From contig NC_083679.1 in assembly GCF_030384665.1 (NCBI RefSeq), positions 496,001-560,000 of the forward strand: a stretch of DNA of 64,000 nt. The letters are read 5' to 3'. Below are positions 25,736 to 46,888 of the stretch, piece by piece. How positions within the stretch are numbered: position 1 is the stretch's first letter; each line of letters starts with the position of its first letter. Position numbers and translations under genes: made by a program. Source of the DNA: Lodderomyces elongisporus. Its lineage: Eukaryota; Ascomycota; Pichiomycetes; Serinales; Debaryomycetaceae. The notes beneath the pieces are model-generated. The model was not told the DNA's origin. It saw only the letters and a program-made list of their open reading frames with translations, and did no database searches.

Positions 25736-27429
25736 AATAGTAGTTGTTGTTGTAATAGTTGTTGTTGTTGTTGTAATAGTTGTTGTTGTTGTAATAGTAG
25801 TTGTTGTTGTTGTTGTTCTTTTAGCAGCAGTTGTTGTTGTTGATCATCACTTTCAGCCAAAACAACTTTTTCTATTAACTCCTTCTTTTCTGCCCGTTTC
25901 TTTAGCCATGCAAACGGTTTGAACAGAGTCGTTTTGCTCTTCTTGAACCATGAAAACGGTTTAAACAGAGTCTTTCTGCTCTTCTTGAGCCGTGCAAACA
26001 ATTTGAACAGTGGTATCCTACTCTTTTTAGGCTCCTTTAATTGATTCATACAGGAATCGTTTTCCTCTGGAATCCTAATATCCACAGAAACAAAATCGCA
26101 GTCCTCTGAGTTTTGGTTATTCCAATTGGTTCTTTCAACTGAGCTCACAGCATCTGACAAGGGGGCTGATACCAGTAAGACAGATGTATACGGTATATCC
26201 GCGTTTCCATCTATGGTTTCAATAGCAACATGAAATGGAAATGCGCTTGGAACGTCATAGGGCGAGCTAGACTCTAATTCTGGTATAACAGATGTATACG
26301 GTACATCCGCGTTTCCATCTATGGTTTCAATAGCAACATGATATGGAGCCTCTCTCGGAATGATTTCATCATCATACACCGAGCTAGACTCAAATTCTGA
26401 TAAGGCAGATGTACATGGTACATCCGCGTTTCCATCTGTGGTTTTAATAGCAACATGATATGGAGCCTCTCTCGGAATGATTTCATCATCATACACCGAG
26501 CTAGACTCAAATTCTGATAAGGCAGATGTACATGGTACATCCGCGTTTCCATCTGTGGTTTTAATAGCAACATGATATGGAGCCTCTCTCGGAATGATTT
26601 CATCATCATACACCGAGCTAGACTCAAATTCTGATAAGGCAGATGTACATGGTACATCCGCGTTTCCATCTGTGGTTTTAATAGCAACATGATATGGAGC
26701 CTCTCTCGGAATGATTTCATCATCATACACCGAGCTAGACTCAAATTCTGATAAGGCAGATGTACATGGTACATCCGCGTTTCCATCTGTGGTTTCATTA
26801 GCAACATGAAATTGAAGTTGGCTTGGACTGTCATAGGGCGAGGTGAAGCTGTTATTGGATGCCTCCTCTACTTGTGAAGCACTCCTCAGGATTGTTACTG
26901 TGTCAGATTCCGTAATTATATCCTCCCTCCTTGTCTGGCGACTCTCGGAGGAAAAATCAATTCCAATATTTACTGGACCTCTAAGTTTATCATAGATCAA
27001 ACTTGACTCTGCATTTTGCAAAACAACTGATTCTGACGCAACTGATACTTCTGTGCCATCCAGCATATCCATAAAATCATCGGGAAAAACACGTGGATCC
27101 TCCGCAATGCGTACAAAGATCGACTTTGGTGGAGAGAAATGCGGAGGGCTGTTCTTTGGTGGCTGCTTTGCATTCTCAGCTTCTAAAGCGCGCCTTCTAA
27201 TTAATGGTATTCCCGTTGATGGCTCTGTGTAATCCAGCTTATTCTGAAAAATCTCGCCATAAGTTTCAGTTCCAGCTTTTCTTAGATACCTGGAGTCCCT
27301 ATAGACTGAGCTGGGTTCTAAGATTGGTGAGCCTGATGACTCCCCTGGAAGTAAAAACCGAACCTTGGGTTTGGCGGGTTCGGAATCCTTTGCAAAGACA
27401 TTTTGAAAACAGTTATTGAAAAAGGGCAT
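25324..27429 (-). CDS. Tandem-repeat Gln/Leu-rich protein, copy U6 (701 aa)
   Basis: Four full 39-residue repeats. Gln/Leu tract at 25357-25842 (162 codons). The second Leu-Leu-Leu-Lys-Glu-Glu block that normally interrupts the start of the tract has been replaced by Leu-Leu/Gln blocks, a change shared with U11. Confidence 0.78.
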
Positions 27430-28275
27430 TGTTAATTTTTAAATTGTAGTCTTCCTCGATTATTGATGATAAAATCTGGTTAAGGTTATCGAGTAAGGCT
27501 TGGTTGTATGTTTAATTCTGGTAAAAGAAAGAAGAAAAAGGAAAAGAAGAAGAAGAAAAGGGTAAAAGAAGGTTTGAGGTCACAAGGGTTTTGTTTGTGG
27601 ATATTTATACTTCACCAGGTAGCCCTCCAGTCACGCCTTGTGGTTGGGGATTAACAAGTAACTTGTGTTATGCCATATACATTTTGGTTGCAAAACCCGC
27701 GAAGAAGTGAGGGGAACAGAAGGGCGAGGAAGTCCCTTCTGGTAGCTCAGCAGTGCGTGTGCAATTGTATGCGCTACCAAACGCGTCATATCAAAAAAAC
27801 CAAATGGGTGCTGCCAATAGTGTGTGGCTGTATCAGATAGCGGACGACCAGAGTGGATAAATTGTATGTTTGGATGCATGTTGGCTCAACACAATCTACA
27901 ACCTTATACATCCTGCAATGCATTCTATCTCCACAAACAATTCTCGACTCATTGCAAGTTTGACGGCAATGAGTCGAGAATTGTTTTTGCGTGTTGATTA
28001 TTCCAGCAAGTCTGGTGCGAATTTACAGGGAAACATTTTTCTACTGAAGTTTGAGGAAAACTGTGGGCTCAGCTACTCCCTCCCCTTCTCCCCGCCCCAT
28101 ACATTTACATCATATAGGCCGGGTTCCAGGTTGAACCCTACGTTGGATCCTATATCAGTTCTAGAACATAGGGGGAATCGTGCTCCTATCAATGCTGCTG
28201 CCCACTGTAGTGGTTTTTGTAAAGTTTTATGTAAAGTTTTTTGTAAAGTATACACGCACCCGCGCGTCCATCTTA

Positions 28276-28407
28276 TGTGTATCTAACCTGTACCTTACCT
28301 GTATCCTACCTGTATCCTACCTGTCTCCTACATGTGTCTTACGTGTATCCTACGTGTATCCTACGTGTTTCTTACGTGTATCCTACGTGTATCCTACGTG
28401 TATCTAA
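28276..28407 (+). repeat. 11-bp minisatellite, U7 (12 copies)
   Basis: Long type. Confidence 0.93.
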
Positions 28408-28644
28408 GGTTGACTCGTTCACAGCAGCTCACGTGCGCGCACACATACACATACTCCAACCCGAGATACTCCAGTTTACAATGACAGCGATTGCGCGAAA
28501 TATACAGAACGTTCAATTTGAGAAATAATTTGTAGGCTGAGTGCGAAATAGAAAAATGGTTCAATTACAAATAGCAGAGTGCATACAAAAACAGAAAGGT
28601 GTGTTAATATTAAAAAAAAAGTGCAAAGATTAATAGCAGGAACA

Positions 28645-29088
28645 GCAACACCATCAGCAACACCATCAGCAACACAACCAGCAACACAACCAGCAACACA
28701 ACCAGTGACTCAACCAGTAACTCAACCAGTAACTCAACCAGTGACACAACCAGTAACTCAACTAGTAACTCAACCAGTGACACAACCAGTAACTCAACTA
28801 GTAACTCAACCAGTGACACAACCAGTAACTCAACCAGTGACACAACCAGTAACTCAACCAGTGACACAACCAGTAACTCAACTAGTAACTCAACCAGTGA
28901 CACAACCAGTAACACAACCAGTGACACAACCAGTGACACAACTAGTAACTCAACTAGTAACTCAACCAGTGACACAACCAGTGACACAACCAGTAACTCA
29001 ACTAGTAACTCAACCAGTAACACAACTAGTAACTCAACCAGTAACTCAACCAGTGACTCAACCAGTAACACAACCAGTAACACAACCA
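28645..29088 (+). repeat. 12-bp minisatellite, U7 (37 copies)
   Basis: Variant order identical to U6. Confidence 0.97.
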
Positions 29089-29999
29089 GGAATAACACCA
29101 GAAACATTTTTGACAAGTTTAAATGGCATAGTTTGAGTTTGGTCGACGTCGGATAGCACACACTATAATAAATATGTTGGATATAATAAATATGATAAAT
29201 ATGATAAATATTAGTGGTGCTATTCCAACACGAGCAAACAATGATTTTGATGCAACATTAACAGACCCCGGAAGCAGATTCCACAAGCTTTTCTTCTGCA
29301 CCATCTGAAACAACTTGCACGGTGACTTATACAACTCAACCTGTGATTATATGATCCCGCTGTGCCTTGTTGATACCCCTAGTGCATATGCGTCCTCGAC
29401 ATTTTTCGTCCCCCGTACAAGATCATACGACAAAGGCGCCATTTTGTCGCAGGATCTGCCAAGTTCAGAATAAATGTGTGAGTCAGCAGCTACACTAGTG
29501 CAATGTTGTGGTAGGCTATGGGAAACGGTAGCAGAGGTCAGTGGGCTCCCCTGCTTTGGGATCATGGTTGGGTTTGTGATATAGTCATCCGTGAAGCAGC
29601 AACAGAGGTAACATCAGAAATAGCATCAGTGACAGTATCGGTGGTAGCTTTAGACAGAGAAGGGAATTTCTAAGGACCATATCAAGCAACTCTGGGCGGG
29701 ACGAGATCACCTTATTGAAGGCTTCTTCTGTGACCTGCAGTATGGGGACCCTCTTATAAAGTGTAATGAAGTCGCCCTCAGAATGGCTCTTAGTTCCCAG
29801 TTTAGTGCTATTCATGTAATGGATGTCTGCAAAGTTAACTGCAGCTCAGATCTATTGGCACAATTCACCGCAGTATGAATCGACGGGAGTCTTAAACTTG
29901 TCAAAGTGGAAGAAATTGATGTTTTTCTGGTTAATATTGTTTTTATTTTTAGTTTGTGTTGTGTTTTTCGTGTTTTGTGTTTCTTTTGTGATATCGATA

Positions 30000-32267
<2,268 letters not shown>

Positions 32268-33113
32268 TGTTAATTTTTAAATTGTAGTCTTCCTCGATTA
32301 TTGATGATAAAATCTGGTTAAGGTTATCGAGTAAGGCTTGGTTGTATGTTTAATTCTGGTAAAAGAAAGAAGAAAAAGGAAAAGAAGAAGAAGAAAAGGG
32401 TAAAAGAAGGTTTGAGGTCACAAGGGTTTTGTTTGTGGATATTTATACTTCACCAGGTAGCCCTCCAGTCACGCCTTGTGGTTGGGGATTAACAAGTAAC
32501 TTGTGTTATGCCATATACATTTTGGTTGCAAAACCCGCGAAGAAGTGAGGGGAACAGAAGGGCGAGGAAGTCCCTTCTGGTAGCTCAGCAGTGCGTGTGC
32601 AATTGTATGCGCTACCAAACGCGTCATATCAAAAAAACCAAATGGGTGCTGCCAATAGTGTGTGGCTGTATCAGATAGCGGACGACCAGAGTGGATAAAT
32701 TGTATGTTTGGATGCATGTTGGCTCAACACAATCTACAACCTTATACATCCTGCAATGCATTCTATCTCCACAAACAATTCTCGACTCATTGCAAGTTTG
32801 ACGGCAATGAGTCGAGAATTGTTTTTGCGTGTTGATTATTCCAGCAAGTCTGGTGCGAATTTACAGGGAAACATTTTTCTACTGAAGTTTGAGGAAAACT
32901 GTGGGCTCAGCTACTCCCTCCCCTTCTCCCCGCCCCATACATTTACATCATATAGGCCGGGTTCCAGGTTGAACCCTACGTTGGATCCTATATCAGTTCT
33001 AGAACATAGGGGGAATCGTGCTCCTATCAATGCTGCTGCCCACTGTAGTGGTTTTTGTAAAGTTTTATGTAAAGTTTTTTGTAAAGTATACACGCACCCG
33101 CGCGTCCATCTTA

Positions 33114-33245
33114 TGTGTATCTAACCTGTACCTTACCTGTATCCTACCTGTATCCTACCTGTCTCCTACATGTGTCTTACGTGTATCCTACGTGTATCCT
33201 ACGTGTTTCTTACGTGTATCCTACGTGTATCCTACGTGTATCTAA
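33114..33245 (+). repeat. 11-bp minisatellite, U8 (12 copies)
   Basis: Long type. Confidence 0.93.
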
Positions 33246-33482
33246 GGTTGACTCGTTCACAGCAGCTCACGTGCGCGCACACATACACATACTCCAACCC
33301 GAGATACTCCAGTTTACAATGACAGCGATTGCGCGAAATATACAGAACGTTCAATTTGAGAAATAATTTGTAGGCTGAGTGCGAAATAGAAAAATGGTTC
33401 AATTACAAATAGCAGAGTGCATACAAAAACAGAAAGGTGTGTTAATATTAAAAAAAAAGTGCAAAGATTAATAGCAGGAACA

Positions 33483-33926
33483 GCAACACCATCAGCAACA
33501 CCATCAGCAACACAACCAGCAACACAACCAGCAACACAACCAGTGACTCAACCAGTAACTCAACCAGTAACTCAACCAGTGACACAACCAGTAACTCAAC
33601 TAGTAACTCAACCAGTGACACAACCAGTAACTCAACTAGTAACTCAACCAGTGACACAACCAGTAACTCAACCAGTGACACAACCAGTAACTCAACTAGT
33701 AACTCAACCAGTGACACAACCAGTAACACAACCAGTGACACAACCAGTGACACAACTAGTAACTCAACTAGTAACTCAACCAGTGACACAACCAGTGACA
33801 CAACCAGTAACTCAACTAGTAACTCAACCAGTAACACAACTAGTAACTCAACCAGTAACTCAACCAGTGACTCAACCAGTAACACAACCAGTAACACAAC
33901 CAGTGACACAACCAGTGACACAACCA
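33483..33926 (+). repeat. 12-bp minisatellite, U8 (37 copies)
   Basis: Variant order as in U4 and U5. Confidence 0.97.
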
Positions 33927-34837
33927 GGAATAACACCAGAAACATTTTTGACAAGTTTAAATGGCATAGTTTGAGTTTGGTCGACGTCGGATAGCACACA
34001 CTATAATAAATATGTTGGATATAATAAATATGATAAATATGATAAATATTAGTGGTGCTATTCCAACACGAGCAAACAATGATTTTGATGCAACATTAAC
34101 AGACCCCGGAAGCAGATTCCACAAGCTTTTCTTCTGCACCATCTGAAACAACTTGCACGGTGACTTATACAACTCAACCTGTGATTATATGATCCCGCTG
34201 TGCCTTGTTGATACCCCTAGTGCATATGCGTCCTCGACATTTTTCGTCCCCCGTACAAGATCATACGACAAAGGCGCCATTTTGTCGCAGGATCTGCCAA
34301 GTTCAGAATAAATGTGTGAGTCAGCAGCTACACTAGTGCAATGTTGTGGTAGGCTATGGGAAACGGTAGCAGAGGTCAGTGGGCTCCCCTGCTTTGGGAT
34401 CATGGTTGGGTTTGTGATATAGTCATCCGTGAAGCAGCAACAGAGGTAACATCAGAAATAGCATCAGTGACAGTATCGGTGGTAGCTTTAGACAGAGAAG
34501 GGAATTTCTAAGGACCATATCAAGCAACTCTGGGCGGGACGAGATCACCTTATTGAAGGCTTCTTCTGTGACCTGCAGTATGGGGACCCTCTTATAAAGT
34601 GTAATGAAGTCGCCCTCAGAATGGCTCTTAGTTCCCAGTTTAGTGCTATTCATGTAATGGATGTCTGCAAAGTTAACTGCAGCTCAGATCTATTGGCACA
34701 ATTCACCGCAGTATGAATCGACGGGAGTCTTAAACTTGTCAAAGTGGAAGAAATTGATGTTTTTCTGGTTAATATTGTTTTTATTTTTAGTTTGTGTTGT
34801 GTTTTTCGTGTTTTGTGTTTCTTTTGTGATATCGATA

Positions 34838-37087
<2,250 letters not shown>

Positions 37088-37933
37088 TGTTAATTTTTAA
37101 ATTGTAGTCTTCCTCGATTATTGATGATAAAATCTGGTTAAGGTTATCGAGTAAGGCTTGGTTGTATGTTTAATTCTGGTAAAAGAAAGAAGAAAAAGGA
37201 AAAGAAGAAGAAGAAAAGGGTAAAAGAAGGTTTGAGGTCACAAGGGTTTTGTTTGTGGATATTTATACTTCACCAGGTAGCCCTCCAGTCACGCCTTGTG
37301 GTTGGGGATTAACAAGTAACTTGTGTTATGCCATATACATTTTGGTTGCAAAACCCGCGAAGAAGTGAGGGGAACAGAAGGGCGAGGAAGTCCCTTCTGG
37401 TAGCTCAGCAGTGCGTGTGCAATTGTATGCGCTACCAAACGCGTCATATCAAAAAAACCAAATGGGTGCTGCCAATAGTGTGTGGCTGTATCAGATAGCG
37501 GACGACCAGAGTGGATAAATTGTATGTTTGGATGCATGTTGGCTCAACACAATCTACAACCTTATACATCCTGCAATGCATTCTATCTCCACAAACAATT
37601 CTCGACTCATTGCAAGTTTGACGGCAATGAGTCGAGAATTGTTTTTGCGTGTTGATTATTCCAGCAAGTCTGGTGCGAATTTACAGGGAAACATTTTTCT
37701 ACTGAAGTTTGAGGAAAACTGTGGGCTCAGCTACTCCCTCCCCTTCTCCCCGCCCCATACATTTACATCATATAGGCCGGGTTCCAGGTTGAACCCTACG
37801 TTGGATCCTATATCAGTTCTAGAACATAGGGGGAATCGTGCTCCTATCAATGCTGCTGCCCACTGTAGTGGTTTTTGTAAAGTTTTATGTAAAGTTTTTT
37901 GTAAAGTATACACGCACCCGCGCGTCCATCTTA

Positions 37934-38054
37934 TGTGTATCTAACCTGTACCTTACCTGTATCCTACCTGTCTCCTACATGTGTCTTACGTGTATCCTAC
38001 GTGTATCCTACGTGTTTCTTACGTGTATCCTACGTGTATCCTACGTGTATCTAA
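37934..38054 (+). repeat. 11-bp minisatellite, U9 (11 copies)
   Basis: Short type. It begins a run of five short-type units (U9-U13). Confidence 0.93.
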
Positions 38055-38291
38055 GGTTGACTCGTTCACAGCAGCTCACGTGCGCGCACACATACACATA
38101 CTCCAACCCGAGATACTCCAGTTTACAATGACAGCGATTGCGCGAAATATACAGAACGTTCAATTTGAGAAATAATTTGTAGGCTGAGTGCGAAATAGAA
38201 AAATGGTTCAATTACAAATAGCAGAGTGCATACAAAAACAGAAAGGTGTGTTAATATTAAAAAAAAAGTGCAAAGATTAATAGCAGGAACA

Positions 38292-38735
38292 GCAACACCA
38301 TCAGCAACACCATCAGCAACACAACCAGCAACACAACCAGCAACACAACCAGTGACTCAACCAGTAACTCAACCAGTAACTCAACCAGTGACACAACCAG
38401 TAACTCAACTAGTAACTCAACCAGTGACACAACCAGTAACTCAACTAGTAACTCAACCAGTGACACAACCAGTAACTCAACCAGTGACACAACCAGTAAC
38501 TCAACTAGTAACTCAACCAGTGACACAACCAGTAACACAACCAGTGACACAACCAGTGACACAACTAGTAACTCAACTAGTAACTCAACCAGTGACACAA
38601 CCAGTGACACAACCAGTAACTCAACTAGTAACTCAACCAGTAACACAACTAGTAACTCAACCAGTAACTCAACCAGTGACTCAACCAGTAACACAACCAG
38701 TAACACAACCAGTGACACAACCAGTGACACAACCA
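38292..38735 (+). repeat. 12-bp minisatellite, U9 (37 copies)
   Basis: Variant order as in U4 and U5, although the neighbouring 11-bp array is the short type. Confidence 0.97.
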
Positions 38736-39646
38736 GGAATAACACCAGAAACATTTTTGACAAGTTTAAATGGCATAGTTTGAGTTTGGTCGACGTCGGA
38801 TAGCACACACTATAATAAATATGTTGGATATAATAAATATGATAAATATGATAAATATTAGTGGTGCTATTCCAACACGAGCAAACAATGATTTTGATGC
38901 AACATTAACAGACCCCGGAAGCAGATTCCACAAGCTTTTCTTCTGCACCATCTGAAACAACTTGCACGGTGACTTATACAACTCAACCTGTGATTATATG
39001 ATCCCGCTGTGCCTTGTTGATACCCCTAGTGCATATGCGTCCTCGACATTTTTCGTCCCCCGTACAAGATCATACGACAAAGGCGCCATTTTGTCGCAGG
39101 ATCTGCCAAGTTCAGAATAAATGTGTGAGTCAGCAGCTACACTAGTGCAATGTTGTGGTAGGCTATGGGAAACGGTAGCAGAGGTCAGTGGGCTCCCCTG
39201 CTTTGGGATCATGGTTGGGTTTGTGATATAGTCATCCGTGAAGCAGCAACAGAGGTAACATCAGAAATAGCATCAGTGACAGTATCGGTGGTAGCTTTAG
39301 ACAGAGAAGGGAATTTCTAAGGACCATATCAAGCAACTCTGGGCGGGACGAGATCACCTTATTGAAGGCTTCTTCTGTGACCTGCAGTATGGGGACCCTC
39401 TTATAAAGTGTAATGAAGTCGCCCTCAGAATGGCTCTTAGTTCCCAGTTTAGTGCTATTCATGTAATGGATGTCTGCAAAGTTAACTGCAGCTCAGATCT
39501 ATTGGCACAATTCACCGCAGTATGAATCGACGGGAGTCTTAAACTTGTCAAAGTGGAAGAAATTGATGTTTTTCTGGTTAATATTGTTTTTATTTTTAGT
39601 TTGTGTTGTGTTTTTCGTGTTTTGTGTTTCTTTTGTGATATCGATA

Positions 39647-41869
<2,223 letters not shown>

Positions 41870-42715
41870 TGTTAATTTTTAAATTGTAGTCTTCCTCGAT
41901 TATTGATGATAAAATCTGGTTAAGGTTATCGAGTAAGGCTTGGTTGTATGTTTAATTCTGGTAAAAGAAAGAAGAAAAAGGAAAAGAAGAAGAAGAAAAG
42001 GGTAAAAGAAGGTTTGAGGTCACAAGGGTTTTGTTTGTGGATATTTATACTTCACCAGGTAGCCCTCCAGTCACGCCTTGTGGTTGGGGATTAACAAGTA
42101 ACTTGTGTTATGCCATATACATTTTGGTTGCAAAACCCGCGAAGAAGTGAGGGGAACAGAAGGGCGAGGAAGTCCCTTCTGGTAGCTCAGCAGTGCGTGT
42201 GCAATTGTATGCGCTACCAAACGCGTCATATCAAAAAAACCAAATGGGTGCTGCCAATAGTGTGTGGCTGTATCAGATAGTGGACGACCAGAGTGGATAA
42301 ATTGTATGTTTGGATGCATGTTGGCTCAACACAATCTACAACCTTATACATCCTGCAATGCATTCTATCTCCACAAACAATTCTCGACTCATTGCAAGTT
42401 TGACGGCAATGAGTCGAGAATTGTTTTTGCGTGTTGATTATTCCAGCAAGTCTGGTGCGAATTTACAGGGAAACATTTTTCTACTGAAGTTTGAGGAAAA
42501 CTGTGGGCTCAGCTACTCCCTCCCCTTCTCCCCGCCCCATACATTTACATCATATAGGCCGGGTTCCAGGTTGAACCCTACGTTGGATCCTATATCAGTT
42601 CTAGAACATAGGGGGAATCGTGCTCCTATCAATGCTGCTGCCCACTGTAGTGGTTTTTGTAAAGTTTTATGTAAAGTTTTTTGTAAAGTATACACGCACC
42701 CGCGCGTCCATCTTA

Positions 42716-42836
42716 TGTGTATCTAACCTGTACCTTACCTGTATCCTACCTGTCTCCTACATGTGTCTTACGTGTATCCTACGTGTATCCTACGTGTTTC
42801 TTACGTGTATCCTACGTGTATCCTACGTGTATCTAA
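42716..42836 (+). repeat. 11-bp minisatellite, U10 (11 copies)
   Basis: Short type. Confidence 0.93.
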
Positions 42837-43073
42837 GGTTGACTCGTTCACAGCAGCTCACGTGCGCGCACACATACACATACTCCAACCCGAGATACTC
42901 CAGTTTACAATGACAGCGATTGCGCGAAATATACAGAACGTTCAATTTGAGAAATAATTTGTAGGCTGAGTGCGAAATAGAAAAATGGTTCAATTACAAA
43001 TAGCAGAGTGCATACAAAAACAGAAAGGTGTGTTAATATTAAAAAAAAAGTGCAAAGATTAATAGCAGGAACA

Positions 43074-43901
43074 GCAACACCATCAGCAACACCATCAGCA
43101 ACACAACCAGCAACACAACCAGTGACTCAACCAGTAACTCAACCAGTGACACAACCAGTAACTCAACTAGTAACTCAACCAGTAACTCAACTAGTAACAC
43201 AACCAGTAACTCAACTAGTAACACAACCAGTAACTCAACCAGTAACACAACCAGTAACTCAACCAGTGACACAACCAGTAACTCAACCAGTGACACAACC
43301 AGTAACTCAACTAGTAACTCAACCAGTGACACAACCAGTAACTCAACTAGTAACTCAACCAGTGACACAACCAGTGACACAACCAGTGACACAACCAGTA
43401 ACTCAACCAGTGACACAACCAGTAACTCAACCAGTGACACAACCAGTAACTCAACTAGTAACTCAACCAGTGACACAACCAGTAACTCAACTAGTAACTC
43501 AACCAGTGACACAACCAGTAACTCAACTAGTAACTCAACCAGTAACTCAACTAGTAACACAACCAGTAACTCAACTAGTAACACAACCAGTAACTCAACC
43601 AGTAACACAACCAGTAACTCAACCAGTGACACAACCAGTAACTCAACCAGTGACACAACCAGTAACTCAACTAGTAACTCAACCAGTGACACAACCAGTA
43701 ACTCAACTAGTAACTCAACCAGTGACACAACCAGTAACTCAACTAGTAACTCAACCAGTGACACAACCAGTAACTCAACTAGTAACTCAACCAGTAACAC
43801 AACTAGTAACTCAACCAGTAACTCAACCAGTGACTCAACCAGTAACACAACCAGTAACACAACCAGTGACACAACCAGTGACACAACCAGTGACACAACC
43901 A
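43074..43901 (+). repeat. 12-bp minisatellite, U10 (69 copies, longest)
   Basis: A block starting at 43141 recurs from 43501, an offset of 360 bp or 30 repeat units, and matches for more than 200 bp before diverging. This internal duplication accounts for most of the extra length. Confidence 0.97.
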
Positions 43902-44812
43902 GGAATAACACCAGAAACATTTTTGACAAGTTTAAATGGCATAGTTTGAGTTTGGTCGACGTCGGATAGCACACACTATAATAAATATGTTGGATATAAT
44001 AAATATGATAAATATGATAAATATTAGTGGTGCTATTCCAACACGAGCAAACAATGATTTTGATGCAACATTAACAGACCCCGGAAGCAGATTCCACAAG
44101 CTTTTCTTCTGCACCATCTGAAACAACTTGCACGGTGACTTATACAACTCAACCTGTGATTATATGATCCCGCTGTGCCTTGTTGATACCCCTAGTGCAT
44201 ATGCGTCCTCGACATTTTTCGTCCCCCGTACAAGATCATACGACAAAGGCGCCATTTTGTCGCAGGATCTGCCAAGTTCAGAATAAATGTGTGAGTCAGC
44301 AGCTACACTAGTGCAATGTTGTGGTAGGCTATGGGAAACGGTAGCAGAGGTCAGTGGGCTCCCCTGCTTTGGGATCATGGTTGGGTTTGTGATATAGTCA
44401 TCCGTGAAGCAGCAACAGAGGTAACATCAGAAATAGCATCAGTGACAGTATCGGTGGTAGCTTTAGACAGAGAAGGGAATTTCTAAGGACCATATCAAGC
44501 AACTCTGGGCGGGACGAGATCACCTTATTGAAGGCTTCTTCTGTGACCTGCAGTATGGGGACCCTCTTATAAAGTGTAATGAAGTCGCCCTCAGAATGGC
44601 TCTTAGTTCCCAGTTTAGTGCTATTCATGTAATGGATGTCTGCAAAGTTAACTGCAGCTCAGATCTATTGGCACAATTCACCGCAGTATGAATCGACGGG
44701 AGTCTTAAACTTGTCAAAGTGGAAGAAATTGATGTTTTTCTGGTTAATATTGTTTTTATTTTTAGTTTGTGTTGTGTTTTTCGTGTTTTGTGTTTCTTTT
44801 GTGATATCGATA

Positions 44813-45013
44813 TCACACTAGTTCAAATGGTTGAGGTAACGACGGTTGTTGTTGTTGTTGTAGTTGTTGTTGTTGTTGTAGTAGTTGTTGTTGTTGTAAT
44901 AGTAGTTGTTGTTGTTGTTGTAGTTGTTGTTGTAATAGTAGTTGTTGTTGTAATAGTTGTTGTTGTTGTTGTAATAGTTGTTGTTGTTGTAATAGTAGTT
45001 GTTGTTGTAATAG

Positions 45014-45050
<37 letters not shown>

Positions 45051-45127
45051 AATAGTTGTTGTTGTTGTAATAGTTGTTGTTGTTGTAATAGTTGTTGTTG
45101 TTGTAATAGTTGTTGTAGTTGTTGTAG

Positions 45128-45225
<98 letters not shown>

Positions 45226-45244
45226 CTTCTTCTTTTAGCAGCAG

Positions 45245-45276
<32 letters not shown>

Positions 45277-46888
45277 CTTTTAGCAGCAGTTGTTGTTGTT
45301 GATCATCACTTTCAGCCAAAACAACTTTTTCTATTAACTCCTTCTTTTCTGCCCGTTTCTTTAGCCATGCAAACGGTTTGAACAGAGTCGTTTTGCTCTT
45401 CTTGAACCATGAAAACGGTTTAAACAGAGTCTTTCTGCTCTTCTTGAGCCGTGCAAACAATTTGAACAGTGGTATCCTACTCTTTTTAGGCTCCTTTAAT
45501 TGATTCATACAGGAATCGTTTTCCTCTGGAATCCTAATATCCACAGAAACAAAATCGCAGTCCTCTGAGTTTTGGTTATTCCAATTGGTTCTTTCAACTG
45601 AGCTCACAGCATCTGACAAGGGGGCTGATACCAGTAAGACAGATGTATACGGTATATCCGCGTTTCCATCTATGGTTTCAATAGCAACATGAAATGGAAA
45701 TGCGCTTGGAACGTCATAGGGCGAGCTAGACTCTAATTCTGGTATAACAGATGTATACGGTACATCCGCGTTTCCATCTATGGTTTCAATAGCAACATGA
45801 TATGGAGCCTCTCTCGGAATGATTTCATCATCATACACCGAGCTAGACTCAAATTCTGATAAGGCAGATGTACATGGTACATCCGCGTTTCCATCTGTGG
45901 TTTTAATAGCAACATGATATGGAGCCTCTCTCGGAATGATTTCATCATCATACACCGAGCTAGACTCAAATTCTGATAAGGCAGATGTACATGGTACATC
46001 CGCGTTTCCATCTGTGGTTTTAATAGCAACATGATATGGAGCCTCTCTCGGAATGATTTCATCATCATACACCGAGCTAGACTCAAATTCTGATAAGGCA
46101 GATGTACATGGTACATCCGCGTTTCCATCTGTGGTTTCAATAGCAACATGATATGGAGCCTCTCTCGGAATGATTTCATCATCATACACCGAGCTAGACT
46201 CAAATTCTGATAAGGCAGATGTACATGGTACATCCACGTTTCCATCTGTGGTTTCATTAGCAACATGAAATTGAAGTTGGCTTGGACTGTCATAGGGCGA
46301 GGTGAAGCTGTTATTGGATGCCTCCTCTACTTGGGAAGCACTCCTCAGGATTGTTACTGTGTCAGATTCCGTAATTATATCCTCCCTCCTTGTCTGGCGA
46401 CTCTCGGAGGAAAAATCAATTCCAATATTTACTGGACCTCTAAGTTTATCATAGATCAAACTTGACTCTGCATTTTGCAAAACAACTGATTCTGACGCAA
46501 CTGATACTTCTGTGCCATCCAGCATATCCATAAAATCATCGGGAAAAACACGTGGATCCTCCGCAATGCGTACAAAGATCGACTTTGGTGGAGAGAAATG
46601 CGGAGGGCTGTTCTTTGGTGGCTGCTTTGCATTCTCAGCTTCTAAAGCGCGCCTTCTAATTAATGGTATTCCCGTTGATGGCTCTGTGTAATCCAGCTTA
46701 TTCTGAAAAATCTCGCCATAAGTTTCAGTTCCAGCTTTTCTTAGATACCTGGAGTCCCTATAGACTGAGCTGGGTTCTAAGATTGGTGAGCCTGATGACT
46801 CCCCTGGAAGTAAAAACCGAACCTTGGGTTTGGCGGGTTCGGAATCCTTTGCAAAGACATTTTGAAAACAGTTATTGAAAAAGGGCAT
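44813..46888 (-). CDS. Tandem-repeat Gln/Leu-rich protein, copy U10 (691 aa)
   Basis: Four full 39-residue repeats. The first carries a private Ala-to-Val change (base 46236). Gln/Leu tract at 44846-45301 (152 codons), with the three-Glu variant shared with U8. Confidence 0.78.

Larger units (their letters stand above)
23109..27784 (+). repeat. Macrosatellite unit U6 (4,676 bp)
   Basis: Complete copy: 12 x 11 bp, 37 x 12 bp in a variant order shared only with U7, 4 coding repeats, 162-codon Gln/Leu tract. The N-terminal end of that tract is rearranged in the same way as in U11. Confidence 0.97.
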
